Shown here piece by piece: positions 26,543-35,213 of a stretch of 64,000 bases of DNA. The notes under the pieces were generated by a model, which was not told where the DNA came from, ran no database searches, and worked only from the letters and a program-made list of their open reading frames with translations. The stretch's first letter is position 1, and each line of letters starts with the position of its first letter. Position numbers and translations under genes: made by a program. Source of the DNA: Pseudosulfitobacter pseudonitzschiae (GTDB lineage: Bacteria; Pseudomonadota; Alphaproteobacteria; Rhodobacterales; Rhodobacteraceae). The stretch spans positions 620,001 through 684,000 of the forward strand of contig NZ_FQVP01000001.1 of NCBI RefSeq assembly GCF_900129395.1, given 5' to 3'.

Positions 26543-27898
26543 ATGACACAGATAGATCAACTCCGCCGCCATGGACTTTTCGACGCAAAGGTCCCGCGTT
26601 ACACCAGTTATCCGCCCGCGAACCATTTTGCCGCAGATGCGGGTGGCTTGCATCAGCGAGAATGGATCAGGGCCGTGCCGGAAGGCAGCGAGGTTTCGCT
26701 GTATATCCATATCCCGTTCTGCAAGCGATTGTGCTGGTTCTGTGCCTGCCGGACGCAGGGCACCAAAACGCTGCGCCCGGTGGATATCTATGTAAATGTC
26801 CTGTTGCAGGAAATGGCCCAGGTGGCGCAGCTGCTGCCCCGGGACGTGCGCATCGCGCGGCTGCATCTGGGGGGCGGGACGCCCACGATTCTCAGCCCCA
26901 GGACGATGACCCGGCTTCTGGCAGGGGTGTTCAACAGTTTCGAACGCGCCGAAGGGTTCGAATTCTCCGTCGAAATCGACCCCACCGAAGCCGCTCCCGA
27001 GCTGTTGCAGACACTGGCGGACAACGGCATGAACCGCGCCAGTATCGGGGTGCAGGATTTTGACCCCAAGGTTCAGGACGCCATCGGGCGGGCACAGACC
27101 TATGCCCAGACCTTTGACTGCATCCGGATCCTGCGCGCCGCCAAGGTGCATAGCCTGAACATGGATCTGCTTTATGGGTTGCCGCACCAGACCTCGGCCA
27201 GCCTTGTGGATACGCTGGAGCAGGTTCTGGCGCTGCAACCGGATCGGCTGGCGCTTTATGGATATGCCCATGTGCCGTGGATGTCGAAACGGCAGGTGAT
27301 GATCGACGGCACCGCGCTGCCGTCAGCCGAGGCGCGTTTCGCGCTGACCGAACTGGCGCAGAAAATGTTGTGTCTGGACGGGTTCACGCCCATTGGCATC
27401 GATCACTTTGCCCGCCCCGGCGACAGTCTGGCGCTGGCCGCCAGGAACGGCGGATTGCGGCGCAATTTCCAGGGCTACACCGACGACCGGGCCGAGGTTC
27501 TGATCGGCCTGGGGGCCTCGGCGATTTCGCAATTCCCACAAGGCTATGTCCAGAATCAGTCTGCAACGGCAGCCTATTCCACGGCCATCGGACAGGGACA
27601 GCTTGCAGGTGCGCGGGGTCATGTCCTCAGCGATGCAGATCGATTGACCGCGCGTATGATCGAACAGCTGATGTGCGGCTTTGCCATCGACGCAGAGGCT
27701 TTGGCGGTCGAATTCCCCGACCAGCGCGCGACCGTGGCCGGCGCAGTGGCGGCCTTGGTCGCGGCCTATCCCGATGCGTGTCGCAGCGACGGAACCGGTG
27801 TGCAGATCGCTGACGGCTTTGCCCCGCTGGTGCGGGTCATGGCCGGTCATCTGGACCGCTACCGCACAGGGCAGGTGGCGCACAGTTCCGCGATCTGA
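26543..27898 (+). CDS. hemN: Oxygen-independent coproporphyrinogen III oxidase HemN
   Basis: Radical SAM enzyme that decarboxylates coproporphyrinogen III to protoporphyrinogen IX without oxygen, supplying haem when oxygen is scarce. The 451-residue protein has YTSYPPANHF at the N terminus and the cluster motif CKRLCWFC (C-x3-C-x2-C) inside YIHIPFCKRLCWFCAC. HLGGGTPTILSP, SIGVQDFD and the HemN C-terminal domain follow. No clear ribosome binding site precedes the ATG. Given the FNR box spacing, the transcript may start at or next to the ATG. Confidence 0.96.
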   Translation: MTQIDQLRRHGLFDAKVPRYTSYPPANHFAADAGGLHQREWIRAVPEGSEVSLYIHIPFCKRLCWFCACRTQGTKTLRPVDIYVNVLLQEMAQVAQLLPRDVRIARLHLGGGTPTILSPRTMTRLLAGVFNSFERAEGFEFSVEIDPTEAAPELLQTLADNGMNRASIGVQDFDPKVQDAIGRAQTYAQTFDCIRILRAAKVHSLNMDLLYGLPHQTSASLVDTLEQVLALQPDRLALYGYAHVPWMSKRQVMIDGTALPSAEARFALTELAQKMLCLDGFTPIGIDHFARPGDSLALAARNGGLRRNFQGYTDDRAEVLIGLGASAISQFPQGYVQNQSATAAYSTAIGQGQLAGARGHVLSDADRLTARMIEQLMCGFAIDAEALAVEFPDQRATVAGAVAALVAAYPDACRSDGTGVQIADGFAPLVRVMAGHLDRYRTGQVAHSSAI

Positions 27899-28110
27899 GG
27901 GGGGTGGTCTGTAAGTGTGTCCCATCGGAGCTGGGTACGGCTCCCGTGGGCCAAAGTCGGGCTCAGATTTCGCGCGAGGGGAAGTATTCGCAGCCGTGCG
28001 GTTAAACGATATATTTCAAACCGGTAAACGCTCAACAGAAAATTTCAGGTTGACCGTCGCGCCGATTAGCACTAGATATAGGGTTGGAATGCAATAGACC
28101 CACAATATGC

Positions 28111-28139
28111 TTGACTCACGTCTAGGTTGACCCTAGATT
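28111..28139 (+). promoter_or_regulatory. Promoter with palindromic operator for the zinc-ribbon gene
   Basis: TTGACT, a 17-base spacer, and TAGATT fit a housekeeping promoter whose start would be about 20 bases before the ATG. A perfect inverted repeat, tctagg-ttgac-cctaga, covers the second half of the spacer and most of the -10 element, as a repressor operator would. Confidence 0.55.
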
Positions 28140-28166
28140 GGGGGTGTACAGCATAAGGATTACTGC

Positions 28167-28991
28167 ATGGCCGAACAAATCAAGAACGTAGGCTTCCTGA
28201 TTACAAATCCCCTTGAACAGCCAAACGTGGTTGAGCACGTGCCTAATGGAATCGATATGATCGACATCGACGACATTCCCTACCGTGCGGAGCCACAAGT
28301 GCGTTGTGCCTTCTGTACGCAAAGGCAGCATCATCGCGACGGGTATTTTGCCGTACTGAGTGACGGTACACGTGCTCCCTGCGGCAATTGCTGCGCAGCC
28401 AACTTTGACGCAGTCAAAAAGCAGACCATTGACCGCAGTCGAAATCACCTGAAACGCGAACACGACGCCCGCCAACGTGCCATCAAGCTCAAAGTCGACA
28501 TCGACGAACTGCGAGTTGCCCTTCAATTCATCTCTGAAATTGAATCCCAAACGTCAGTCGCAAAGCTGATCCTTGCTGATTTATTTTCGCCCGGTGCAAT
28601 CGTCTCGCTCGAAGCAATGTCGATTAAAGGTCTTGGATTTCTAGACCAATCAAGCAGCATGTTGTCTTCTGCCGAGGCAACCGTCCGTCAAATCGAAAGG
28701 CTCGACAGCGCGACACACGCGGAATTCGAAGTGTTCGAGGAGCGTCGAAAGCGATCTTGGGAAGAAGTGAGGCGCGGTATCTCACTTGCGGTGGCTGGGG
28801 AGCAGTTCTTCGCCCACGACAACCTTGCGGCGATCTCGGAATGGACGAACGCAAACGGGCCGACGTTCGGCATCCGGGAATTCAAAGTGCGCGTCGACAA
28901 GGTCTGTCCGAAGGGGCCGGGAGAGTGGCGCAATTTCACTATTCCCAGGATTGAAGTTCCCGAGCACCTTCGGAAATACCTGCCTCAGTAG
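28167..28991 (+). CDS. Unrecognised protein with four-cysteine zinc-ribbon-like site
   Basis: 274-residue cytoplasmic protein I cannot assign to a family. Residues 47-76 contain CAFC and CGNCC, giving a C-x2-C-x21-C-x2-C arrangement suited to one zinc ion. A basic, helical stretch (QTIDRSRNHLKREHDARQRAIKLKV) follows, then a mixed helical region and a C-terminal domain ending VPEHLRKYLPQ. No signal peptide or membrane segment is seen. Its base composition is visibly less GC-rich than neighbouring genes, and codons such as aaa, gat and cgt are commoner. It lies alone between hemN and tRNA-Asn, behind a promoter with an operator palindrome, which suggests horizontal acquisition. The zinc site and the basic helix could indicate nucleic-acid binding, but that is a guess. 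Confidence 0.75.
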   Translation: MAEQIKNVGFLITNPLEQPNVVEHVPNGIDMIDIDDIPYRAEPQVRCAFCTQRQHHRDGYFAVLSDGTRAPCGNCCAANFDAVKKQTIDRSRNHLKREHDARQRAIKLKVDIDELRVALQFISEIESQTSVAKLILADLFSPGAIVSLEAMSIKGLGFLDQSSSMLSSAEATVRQIERLDSATHAEFEVFEERRKRSWEEVRRGISLAVAGEQFFAHDNLAAISEWTNANGPTFGIREFKVRVDKVCPKGPGEWRNFTIPRIEVPEHLRKYLPQ

Positions 28992-29109
28992 CAACAAGTG
29001 CAGCGGCATGTCGCGCGTTTTGCCGTTCGGTTCGTATAAAGACAGACTCGGTAGTCGCGCGGGTGGTCGCATAAATGCAAGCGCTACGCATCAATAAGTA
29101 GAGAAACCA

Positions 29110-29147
29110 AATAAGCCCTCTAAGGCGTTGACCTTAAAGGGCTTATT
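29110..29147 (-). terminator. Intrinsic terminator of tRNA-Asn
   Basis: Arms aataagccctctaagg and ccttaaagggcttatt pair over 16 positions with one mismatch around a 6-base loop. It lies 2 bases past the CCA end of the tRNA on the same strand. The A/T-rich outer arms supply the U-rich end. Confidence 0.85.
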
Positions 29148-29148
29148 A

Positions 29149-29223
29149 TGGCTCCGACGGTAGGGATCGAACCTACGACCAATTGATTAACAGTCAACTG
29201 CTCTACCGCTGAGCTACGTCGGA
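29149..29223 (-). tRNA. tRNA-Asn (GUU)
   Basis: 75-nt cloverleaf including an encoded CCA. Acceptor TCCGACG pairs with CGTCGGA, the D arm is GCTC-AGCGGTA-GAGC, and the anticodon loop CTGTTAA gives GUU. The T arm contains GGTTCGATCC. It is followed by a strong terminator. Confidence 0.97.
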
Positions 29224-29304
29224 ACGGTTCGCGCCGTATAGCAACAGTGATTTCAGCCGTCCAGAGGGTTTTGGCGAAAAAATCAACTTTTCCAACGGGG
29301 CGGA

Positions 29305-30216
29305 TCAAAGCGCCTTGAAGGTGGCTGTTGCGGTCAGCTTTCCGACGGGTGCGGCGCGGCCCTTGCCGGTCAGATCAACCAGGTGGGCCAGCACGTTGCG
29401 CGTGGCGGCACCTTGCAGGGCAGGCGGGGTTTCGGTGTAGATCGCGGCGGCCAGCGCGGCGGCGGTGGCGGGCCCCTGTGACAGGTGGTGCAGGATCGAC
29501 GCCTCGCGGCTCAGCCGGTGATCGACCAGCCAGTCCAGCCGTGCGGCGGGCTTTGTCACAGGCGCGCCGTGGCCGGGGTAGAACACACGCCAGTCGCGGG
29601 CTTGCAGGCGCGCGCAGGAGGCCATGAAGTCGGTCAGGTCGCCGTCCGGGGGCGACACCAGCGACGTGGCCCAGCCCATGACGTGATCGGCGGTCAGGCA
29701 GGCATCGCCCCAGCCCAGACACAGGTGATTGCCGATATGGCCGGGCGTGTGGATCGCATCAAGCGTCCAGCCGTCGCCGTCGATCCGGGTGCCGTCCGGG
29801 ACCTCGATGTCGCATACGAATTTGGTGTCGATGCCTTCGCCGCCGCCGACCGATTCCCCGCGTGCCAGCTCTTCCATGACGGCACTGCGCCCCGCGTGCG
29901 GCCCGCCAAAGGCCAACACCGGCGCGCCGGTACGCTCTGCCAGCGGGCGGGCCAGCGGCGAGTGGTCCAGATGGGTGTGGGTGACGATGATGTGGGTGAT
30001 GCGTTGGTCGGGGCCGACCGCCGACAGAATCGCCTCAAGATGCGCCTGATCCTCGGGGCCGGGATCGATCACGGCCAGCCCACGGGTGCCCAGAAGATAG
30101 GTGTTGGTGCCGCGATAGGTCATGGGCGAGGGGTTCGGCGCCACGATCCGGCGCAGCCCGGGTTCCAGCGTTTCGGCCACACCAATTGCGGGATCAAAAT
30201 CATCGGGTGGCATCAT
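29305..30216 (-). CDS. Metallo-beta-lactamase-fold hydrolase (LACTB2-like)
   Basis: 303-residue cytosolic MBL-fold protein. The metal motif THTHLDHSP is followed by HTPGHIGNHLCL, a TADHVMGW segment with the bridging Asp, and FYPGHGAPV. A C-terminal winged-helix-like region (RLSREASILHHLSQGPATAAALA) resembles that of the LACTB2 group, some of which are RNases. The biological substrate cannot be told from sequence. The start is the first of two adjacent ATGs after an AGAGAAGG site. An upstream in-frame GTG is less likely. Divergent from a sensor kinase gene. Confidence 0.85.
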   Translation of the reverse strand: MMPPDDFDPAIGVAETLEPGLRRIVAPNPSPMTYRGTNTYLLGTRGLAVIDPGPEDQAHLEAILSAVGPDQRITHIIVTHTHLDHSPLARPLAERTGAPVLAFGGPHAGRSAVMEELARGESVGGGEGIDTKFVCDIEVPDGTRIDGDGWTLDAIHTPGHIGNHLCLGWGDACLTADHVMGWATSLVSPPDGDLTDFMASCARLQARDWRVFYPGHGAPVTKPAARLDWLVDHRLSREASILHHLSQGPATAAALAAAIYTETPPALQGAATRNVLAHLVDLTGKGRAAPVGKLTATATFKAL

Positions 30217-30261
30217 GGCTGGGGCCTTCTCTCTGCTGGTATTCACCGCTAGGGTTTAGAC

Positions 30262-31575
30262 ATGTCCTTTGACTGGCTCAAACACTATATGCCCCGCAGC
30301 CTGTATGGCCGTGCCGCGTTGATCCTGCTGTTGCCGGTGGTCTTCGTGCAGATCGTGGTTTCGGTCCTGTTCACCCAGCGCCATTTCGAAGGGGTCACAG
30401 CGCAGATGACCACGGCGGCAGGGCGCGAAATTGCGCTGGTGCTGGACGCGGTAGAGGCGGCGCCCGCGCGTGCGTTGATCGGGCTGACCGTGCAGGAGAT
30501 TGCACCCCAGCTTCAGATTTACGTGACGCCGGTTGACGAGATGCCTGCAAAGGACAGTTGGGATTGGCTGGACCTGTCAGGCGGGTTTGTCGTGGCACAG
30601 ATGCACCAGAATGTGCCACGCGCGATGGCGATTGATCTGACAGATGGCAAGCGTGTTCATGTCTATGTCGACACGGGGAAAGGGCCGGTGCGGGTGGATC
30701 TGGACCGGCGCAGACTGTCGGCGGCCAATCCACACCAGCTTTTTGTGAACATGGTCTTTTTCAGCGTGTTGATCACCATCATCGCGTTGATCTACCTGCG
30801 CAACCAGTTGCGGCCCATCAAACGCCTGGCCCGCGCCGCCGAGGCGTTCGGCCGTGGGCGGCACGTGCCCTATACACCCGCCGGCGCGACAGAGGTGCGT
30901 GCGGCGGGGGCCGCCTTTGTCGATATGCGCAACCGGATCGAACGACAGATCGAGACGCGCACGCTGATGTTGTCGGGGGTCAGCCATGACTTGCGCACGC
31001 CGCTCACACGGATGCGTTTGTCGCTGTCGATGCTGGATGACGACGACCGCGAGGCCCTGGAACACGACGTGGACCAGATGCAAAACATGATCGACGAATT
31101 CCTGAACTTTGCCAAAGGCGCGCAAGAGGGTGAACCTGAACGTGTCGACCCGCTGGCCTTGATCCGCGACATCGTGACCGACCAGCAGCGGGCGGGGCGG
31201 CCTGTCACGCTGATCGAGGCCACCGGGTCGGGCACCATCAACCTGCGTCCGGTTGCCATGCGCCGTGCCATCGAAAACCTGATCAACAACGCGGTGCGCT
31301 ATGGTGCAAAGGCCGAGGTGAGCGTCGTCTTGACCGACAAGTCCCTGCGCTTTCGGGTCGAGGATGACGGCCCCGGCATCCCCGAGGACCGGCGCGCCGA
31401 CGCGCAGCGCCCGTTTACACGGTTGGACCCCGCACGCAATCAGGACAAAGGCGGGGGTGTCGGACTGGGTCTTGCCATTGCCACCGACGTTGCGCGGGCC
31501 CATGGGGGCGTGCTGCGTCTGGGGCACAGTGACCGGCTGGGCGGATTGCAGGCGGACATTGTGATCGCGCGTTAG
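30262..31575 (+). CDS. EnvZ-like sensor histidine kinase without adjacent regulator
   Basis: 437-residue membrane kinase. One membrane helix (AALILLLPVVFVQIVVSVLF) precedes a periplasmic domain of about 120 residues. A second helix (VFFSVLITIIALIYL) leads into a HAMP linker, the phosphoacceptor motif SGVSHDLRTPLTRMRL (His242), and an ATPase domain with ENLINNAVRYG, VEDDGPGIP and GGGVGLGLAIA. The layout and H-box match the EnvZ group. No response-regulator gene is nearby; the next gene, 15 bases on, is a small VOC protein. The cognate regulator must be encoded elsewhere. Confidence 0.88.
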   Translation: MSFDWLKHYMPRSLYGRAALILLLPVVFVQIVVSVLFTQRHFEGVTAQMTTAAGREIALVLDAVEAAPARALIGLTVQEIAPQLQIYVTPVDEMPAKDSWDWLDLSGGFVVAQMHQNVPRAMAIDLTDGKRVHVYVDTGKGPVRVDLDRRRLSAANPHQLFVNMVFFSVLITIIALIYLRNQLRPIKRLARAAEAFGRGRHVPYTPAGATEVRAAGAAFVDMRNRIERQIETRTLMLSGVSHDLRTPLTRMRLSLSMLDDDDREALEHDVDQMQNMIDEFLNFAKGAQEGEPERVDPLALIRDIVTDQQRAGRPVTLIEATGSGTINLRPVAMRRAIENLINNAVRYGAKAEVSVVLTDKSLRFRVEDDGPGIPEDRRADAQRPFTRLDPARNQDKGGGVGLGLAIATDVARAHGGVLRLGHSDRLGGLQADIVIAR

Positions 31576-31590
31576 AAAGCAGGAGGACAC

Positions 31591-31944
31591 ATGGTCGTCA
31601 AACGCATCGTTTCAAATATCGCGACACCGTCGGTGGACGCCGTACGCGCCTTTTATGCCGATTTGTTTGACCTGTCGGTGGTGATGGATCACGGCTGGAT
31701 CGTCACGCTCGCCTCGGGCGAGACCGCGCAGACCCAGATCAGCATCGCCTCGGAGGGCGGTTCGGGCACGCCCGTGCCGGATATGTCGATCGAGGTGGAC
31801 GACGTTGATTCTGTCTATGCGCGGGCCAAGGATCTGGGGCACACAATCGTCTATGACCTGACGGACGAGCCATGGGGCGTGCGTCGGTTTTACCTGCGCG
31901 ATCCGGCGGGCAAGCTGATCAACGTGCTGGCGCATCCTCGGTGA
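31591..31944 (+). CDS. VOC-superfamily (glyoxalase-like) protein
   Basis: 117-residue single VOC domain with paired beta-alpha-beta-beta-beta modules: VKRIVSNIATPSVDAVRAFYADLF in the first and MSIEVDDVDSVYARAKDLG...WGVRRFYLRDPAGKLINVLAH in the second. The late Arg-Asp-Pro-x-Gly turn is typical of glyoxalase and bleomycin-resistance-type proteins. Substrate unknown. It starts after an AGGAGG site 15 bases behind the kinase gene, so probably cotranscribed. Confidence 0.85.
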   Translation: MVVKRIVSNIATPSVDAVRAFYADLFDLSVVMDHGWIVTLASGETAQTQISIASEGGSGTPVPDMSIEVDDVDSVYARAKDLGHTIVYDLTDEPWGVRRFYLRDPAGKLINVLAHPR

Positions 31945-32054
31945 TGGGGACCGAACGAACGGGACGAGTCGCCGGATGCCGTGCGCTTGCACGTCACCGT
32001 GTTTTGCGATTTTGCGTGAATGTTGCCTCACAACGCACTGAAATATATGGATTT

Positions 32055-32131
32055 TGGTAGGCCCGGCAGGACTTGAACCCGCAACCAAAGCGTTATGAGC
32101 GCTCTGCTCTAACCAATTGAGCTACAGGCCC
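32055..32131 (-). tRNA. tRNA with CAU anticodon, probably tRNA-Ile2 (lysidine-modified)
   Basis: 77-nt cloverleaf with encoded CCA. Acceptor GGGCCTG pairs with CGGGCCT through a G1-U72 wobble, and the anticodon loop CTCATAA gives CAU. The acceptor stem has C4-G69 and C5-G68, which are TilS recognition elements in E. coli tRNA-Ile2, whereas E. coli elongator tRNA-Met has U4 and A5. I therefore favour Ile2 over Met, but the call is an inference. It is not an initiator, because it lacks the usual unpaired first position and the GGG/CCC anticodon stem. Confidence 0.9.
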
Positions 32132-32246
32132 GCCTGCGCGTTTGGGTATGTCGCCGCGCGCCCTTCGTCAAGAGAGAGCGTTGCACGCACGCGCGGGATG
32201 TTCTAACCCCACCTCCAAAGCGACGCATTTGCCAAGGACCACAGCC

Positions 32247-33299
32247 ATGACCGAGCCGAAGAACGGGATCACCTATGCCGAAGCCGGCGTGGACATCGAC
32301 GCAGGCAACGCGCTTGTCGAGCGGATCAAACCCGCCGCCAAAAGCACGCAGCGCAGCGGTGTGATGTCAGGTCTGGGCGGCTTCGGTGGTTTGTTCGACC
32401 TCAAGGCCGCCGGGTTCACCGATCCGGTTCTGGTCGCTGCGACCGACGGCGTGGGCACCAAGCTGCGCATCGCCATCGACACCGGAAACGTGGACGGCGT
32501 GGGCATCGATCTGGTCGCCATGTGCGTTAACGATCTGGTCTGTCAGGGCGCCGAGCCGCTGTTTTTCCTGGACTATTTCGCCACCGGCAAGCTGGAACTG
32601 GATCAGGCCGCGCGCATCATCGAAGGCATCGCCGCAGGCTGCAAAGCATCGGGCTGTGCGCTGATCGGTGGCGAGACGGCGGAAATGCCGGGTATGTATC
32701 CTGCAGGTGATTTCGATCTGGCCGGTTTCTCGGTGGGTGCGATGGAACGCGGCACCGAACTGCCCGCAGGCATCGCCGAAGGTCAGGTTCTGCTGGGGCT
32801 GGCCTCGGACGGTGTGCATTCCAACGGCTTTTCGCTGGTGCGCAAGATTGTCGAACTGTCCGGCCTTGGCTGGGACGACGCGTGTCCCTGGGATGCAGAC
32901 ACCACCCTGGGCGCTGCCCTGCTGACGCCAACACGGCTGTACGTGACCTCCGTTCTGGAAGCGATCCGCGCGGGCGGCGTGCACGGGCTTGCGCATATCA
33001 CCGGCGGCGGCCTGACCGAGAACCTGCCGCGCGTGCTGCCCGAGGGGCTGGGCTGCGCGGTGAACCTGGACGCATGGACGTTGCCGCCCGTGTTCCGCTG
33101 GCTGGTGGACAACGGCGGCATGGATCAGGCCGAACTGCTGAAGACCTTCAACGCGGGCATCGGCATGGTTGTGGTTGTCGACGCCGACGCCGTTGACAGG
33201 CTGGTGCCGCTGTTGGAAGCGGCAGGTGAAACCGTCTGCACCTTGGGCCAGGTGGTCGCGGGTGCAGGCGAGGTGACCTACAGCGGGACGCTGGTGTGA
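32247..33299 (+). CDS. purM: Phosphoribosylformylglycinamidine cyclo-ligase (AIR synthetase)
   Basis: Fifth step of purine synthesis: ATP-dependent ring closure of FGAM to aminoimidazole ribonucleotide. The 350-residue protein has the PurM fold motifs: the GGFGGLFDL region, [10 protein letters not shown], the [23 protein letters not shown] segment, [11 protein letters not shown] and [29 protein letters not shown] lies in the second half. The start follows an AAGGACC stretch after tRNA(CAU). The stop overlaps the purN start. Confidence 0.97.
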   Translation: MTEPKNGITYAEAGVDIDAGNALVERIKPAAKSTQRSGVMSGLGGFGGLFDLKAAGFTDPVLVAATDGVGTKLRIAIDTGNVDGVGIDLVAMCVNDLVCQGAEPLFFLDYFATGKLELDQAARIIEGIAAGCKASGCALIGGETAEMPGMYPAGDFDLAGFSVGAMERGTELPAGIAEGQVLLGLASDGVHSNGFSLVRKIVELSGLGWDDACPWDADTTLGAALLTPTRLYVTSVLEAIRAGGVHGLAHITGGGLTENLPRVLPEGLGCAVNLDAWTLPPVFRWLVDNGGMDQAELLKTFNAGIGMVVVVDADAVDRLVPLLEAAGETVCTLGQVVAGAGEVTYSGTLV

Positions 33300-33886
33300 C
33301 GCAGCGCGTTGCGATTTTTGTCTCGGGTGGCGGGTCGAACATGCGGGCGCTGGTCGAGGATATGACCGGTGACCATGCGGCGCGACCTGTGGTCATCGTC
33401 TCGAACAATGAAAATTCCGGCGGCATCGCATGGGCCAAGGGGCAGGGGATCGCCACCGAGGTCGTCGATCACCGTCCCTACGGCGAGGACCGCGCCGCCT
33501 TTGAGCACGCCCTGGACGCCGCATTGGCCAAACATGCGCCGGATATCATTTGCCTTGCCGGTTTCATGCGGGTGCTGACCGCCGGTTTCGTCAGCCCCTG
33601 GCAAGGCAGGATGCTGAACATCCACCCGTCGCTGCTGCCCAAATACCGTGGCCTGCACACCCACAGACGCGCGATCGAGGCAGGCGACACCAGCCACGGC
33701 TGTACCGTGCATCTGGTCACGCCGGAACTCGACGACGGTCCCGTACTGGGGCAGGCCACCGTGCCGATCCTGCCCGATGATACCCCTGATGCGCTGGCCG
33801 CGCGGGTGCTTGAACAGGAACACCGCCTGTACCCTGCCGTATTGCGCCGCTTTGCTTCGGGCAACACCAACCGGCTTGATCTGTGA
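33296..33886 (+). CDS. purN: Phosphoribosylglycinamide formyltransferase
   Basis: Third step of purine synthesis, transferring formyl from 10-formyl-THF to GAR. The 196-residue protein carries [13 protein letters not shown] at the N terminus and [12 protein letters not shown] in the middle. The catalytic segment is [32 protein letters not shown], with His and Asp present. The start is a GTG overlapping the purM TGA as GTGA, giving tight coupling. Confidence 0.96.
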   Translation: MTQRVAIFVSGGGSNMRALVEDMTGDHAARPVVIVSNNENSGGIAWAKGQGIATEVVDHRPYGEDRAAFEHALDAALAKHAPDIICLAGFMRVLTAGFVSPWQGRMLNIHPSLLPKYRGLHTHRRAIEAGDTSHGCTVHLVTPELDDGPVLGQATVPILPDDTPDALAARVLEQEHRLYPAVLRRFASGNTNRLDL

Positions 33887-33965
33887 GTTCTCTGGTCTTG
33901 GCCGGACCTTTGGTGTAGTCAGATCGAACGCGCGCAGCCCGGACAGATAAGGTTAAGACCCCACG

Positions 33966-35126
33966 ATGAGAACACTGACGACGACCGAAGAGCTTGCAGC
34001 CTACTGTGAAGAGGCCGCAAAACACCCTTATGTGACTGTCGATACAGAGTTCCTGCGCGAACGGACCTACTACTCGAAACTGTGTCTTGTGCAACTGGCG
34101 ATGCCGGGCACGGACGACAGTGGCGCCGTTCTGGTGGACCCGCTGGCCGAAGGCCTGTCGCTGGAACCGCTGTATAAGCTGTTCCGGGACGTCACCGTCG
34201 TAAAGGTCTTTCACGCCGCCCGTCAGGATCTGGAAATCTTCTTTGTCGATGCAGGTGTCTTTCCGATTCCGCTGTTCGACACACAGGTCGCCGCGATGGT
34301 CTGTGGTTTTGGCGAACAGGTGGGCTATGAAACCCTCGTACGCAAAATCGCAAAAGCACCCTTGGACAAGACATCGCGCTTTACCGACTGGTCGCGCCGC
34401 CCGTTGACCGAAGCGCAGAAAACCTATGCGCTGGCCGATGTCACCCACTTGCGGCAGATCTACGAATTCCTGGCCGCACGGCTGGAGGAAACGGGGCGCA
34501 GTGCCTGGGTCGAGGAGGAACTGAAAACCCTGCTGTCACCCGACACCTATACCGTGGCCCCCGATCAGGCGTGGAAACGGGTCAAGACCCGCACCAACAG
34601 CGCGCGCTTTCTGGGCATCGTGCGCGAGCTGGCCGCGTTCCGCGAGACCTATGCGCAGGAACGCAACATCCCGCGCAACCGCGTCTACAAGGACGATGCG
34701 CTGGTCGAACTGGCCAGCAACAAACCGCAGACGCTCGAAGAGCTGAACCGCGCCCGCCTGCTGCTGCGCGAAGCACGCCGGGGCGAGATTGCCGACGGCA
34801 TCCTTGAGGCCGTCAAACGCGGCGTGAACATCGCCGCAGACCGGTTGCCAAAGGCCGACACCAGCCGCGAAAAGCTGCAGGTGAACCCGGCCCTGGCCGA
34901 CTTGCTGCGCGTGCTGCTGAAGGCCAAGACCGAAAGTGCCGGTGTCGCCGCTAAACTGATCGCACCCGCCGCTGATCTGGATGCTATTGCCGCAGGGCTG
35001 CGCGATGTGGATGCGCTGACCGGCTGGCGTCGGGAAGTCTTTGGCAAGGATGCCTTGCGTCTGTGCGACGGCAAGATCGCCCTTGCGGCCAAGGGCCAGA
35101 GCGTGCGCGTCGTAGAACTGGATTAA
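33966..35126 (+). CDS. rnd: Ribonuclease D
   Basis: 3'-5' exoribonuclease of the DEDD superfamily used in tRNA and stable RNA 3' processing. The 386-residue protein has the exonuclease motifs VDTEFLRE (Asp, Glu), HAARQDLEIFF (Asp) and YALADVTHL (Asp, with Tyr of the DEDDy type). An HRDC domain (ELAAFRETYAQERNIPRNRVYKDDAL) and a further helical C-terminal region follow. A monocistronic unit after purMN with a gap of about 80 bp. Confidence 0.95.
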   Translation: MRTLTTTEELAAYCEEAAKHPYVTVDTEFLRERTYYSKLCLVQLAMPGTDDSGAVLVDPLAEGLSLEPLYKLFRDVTVVKVFHAARQDLEIFFVDAGVFPIPLFDTQVAAMVCGFGEQVGYETLVRKIAKAPLDKTSRFTDWSRRPLTEAQKTYALADVTHLRQIYEFLAARLEETGRSAWVEEELKTLLSPDTYTVAPDQAWKRVKTRTNSARFLGIVRELAAFRETYAQERNIPRNRVYKDDALVELASNKPQTLEELNRARLLLREARRGEIADGILEAVKRGVNIAADRLPKADTSREKLQVNPALADLLRVLLKAKTESAGVAAKLIAPAADLDAIAAGLRDVDALTGWRREVFGKDALRLCDGKIALAAKGQSVRVVELD

Positions 35127-35163
35127 GCCCGCGCGATTGCGCGCAGGCCGGTCCTGCTTTTAT

Positions 35164-35188
35164 GTACAGATTTCCCGGGAAACGGTAC
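35164..35188. repeat. Palindrome between rnd and lipoprotein gene
   Basis: A perfect 12-bp palindrome tttcccgggaaa is flanked on both sides by gtac at 2-3 bases. A second small hairpin, gcgcg-att-gcgcgc, lies about 30 bases before it. The two sit between convergent genes and may help end transcription. A protein operator is also possible. Confidence 0.35.
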
Positions 35189-35213
35189 ACACCGCCCCCA
35201 ACCGCGTCAGCCG

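Noticed and set aside
27899-29223. Integrated element in tRNA-Asn with flanking att repeats
   Set aside because: The gene beside the tRNA looks foreign, but I found no duplicate of the tRNA 3' end at the far side near hemN and no integrase, so an integrated element is not supported.
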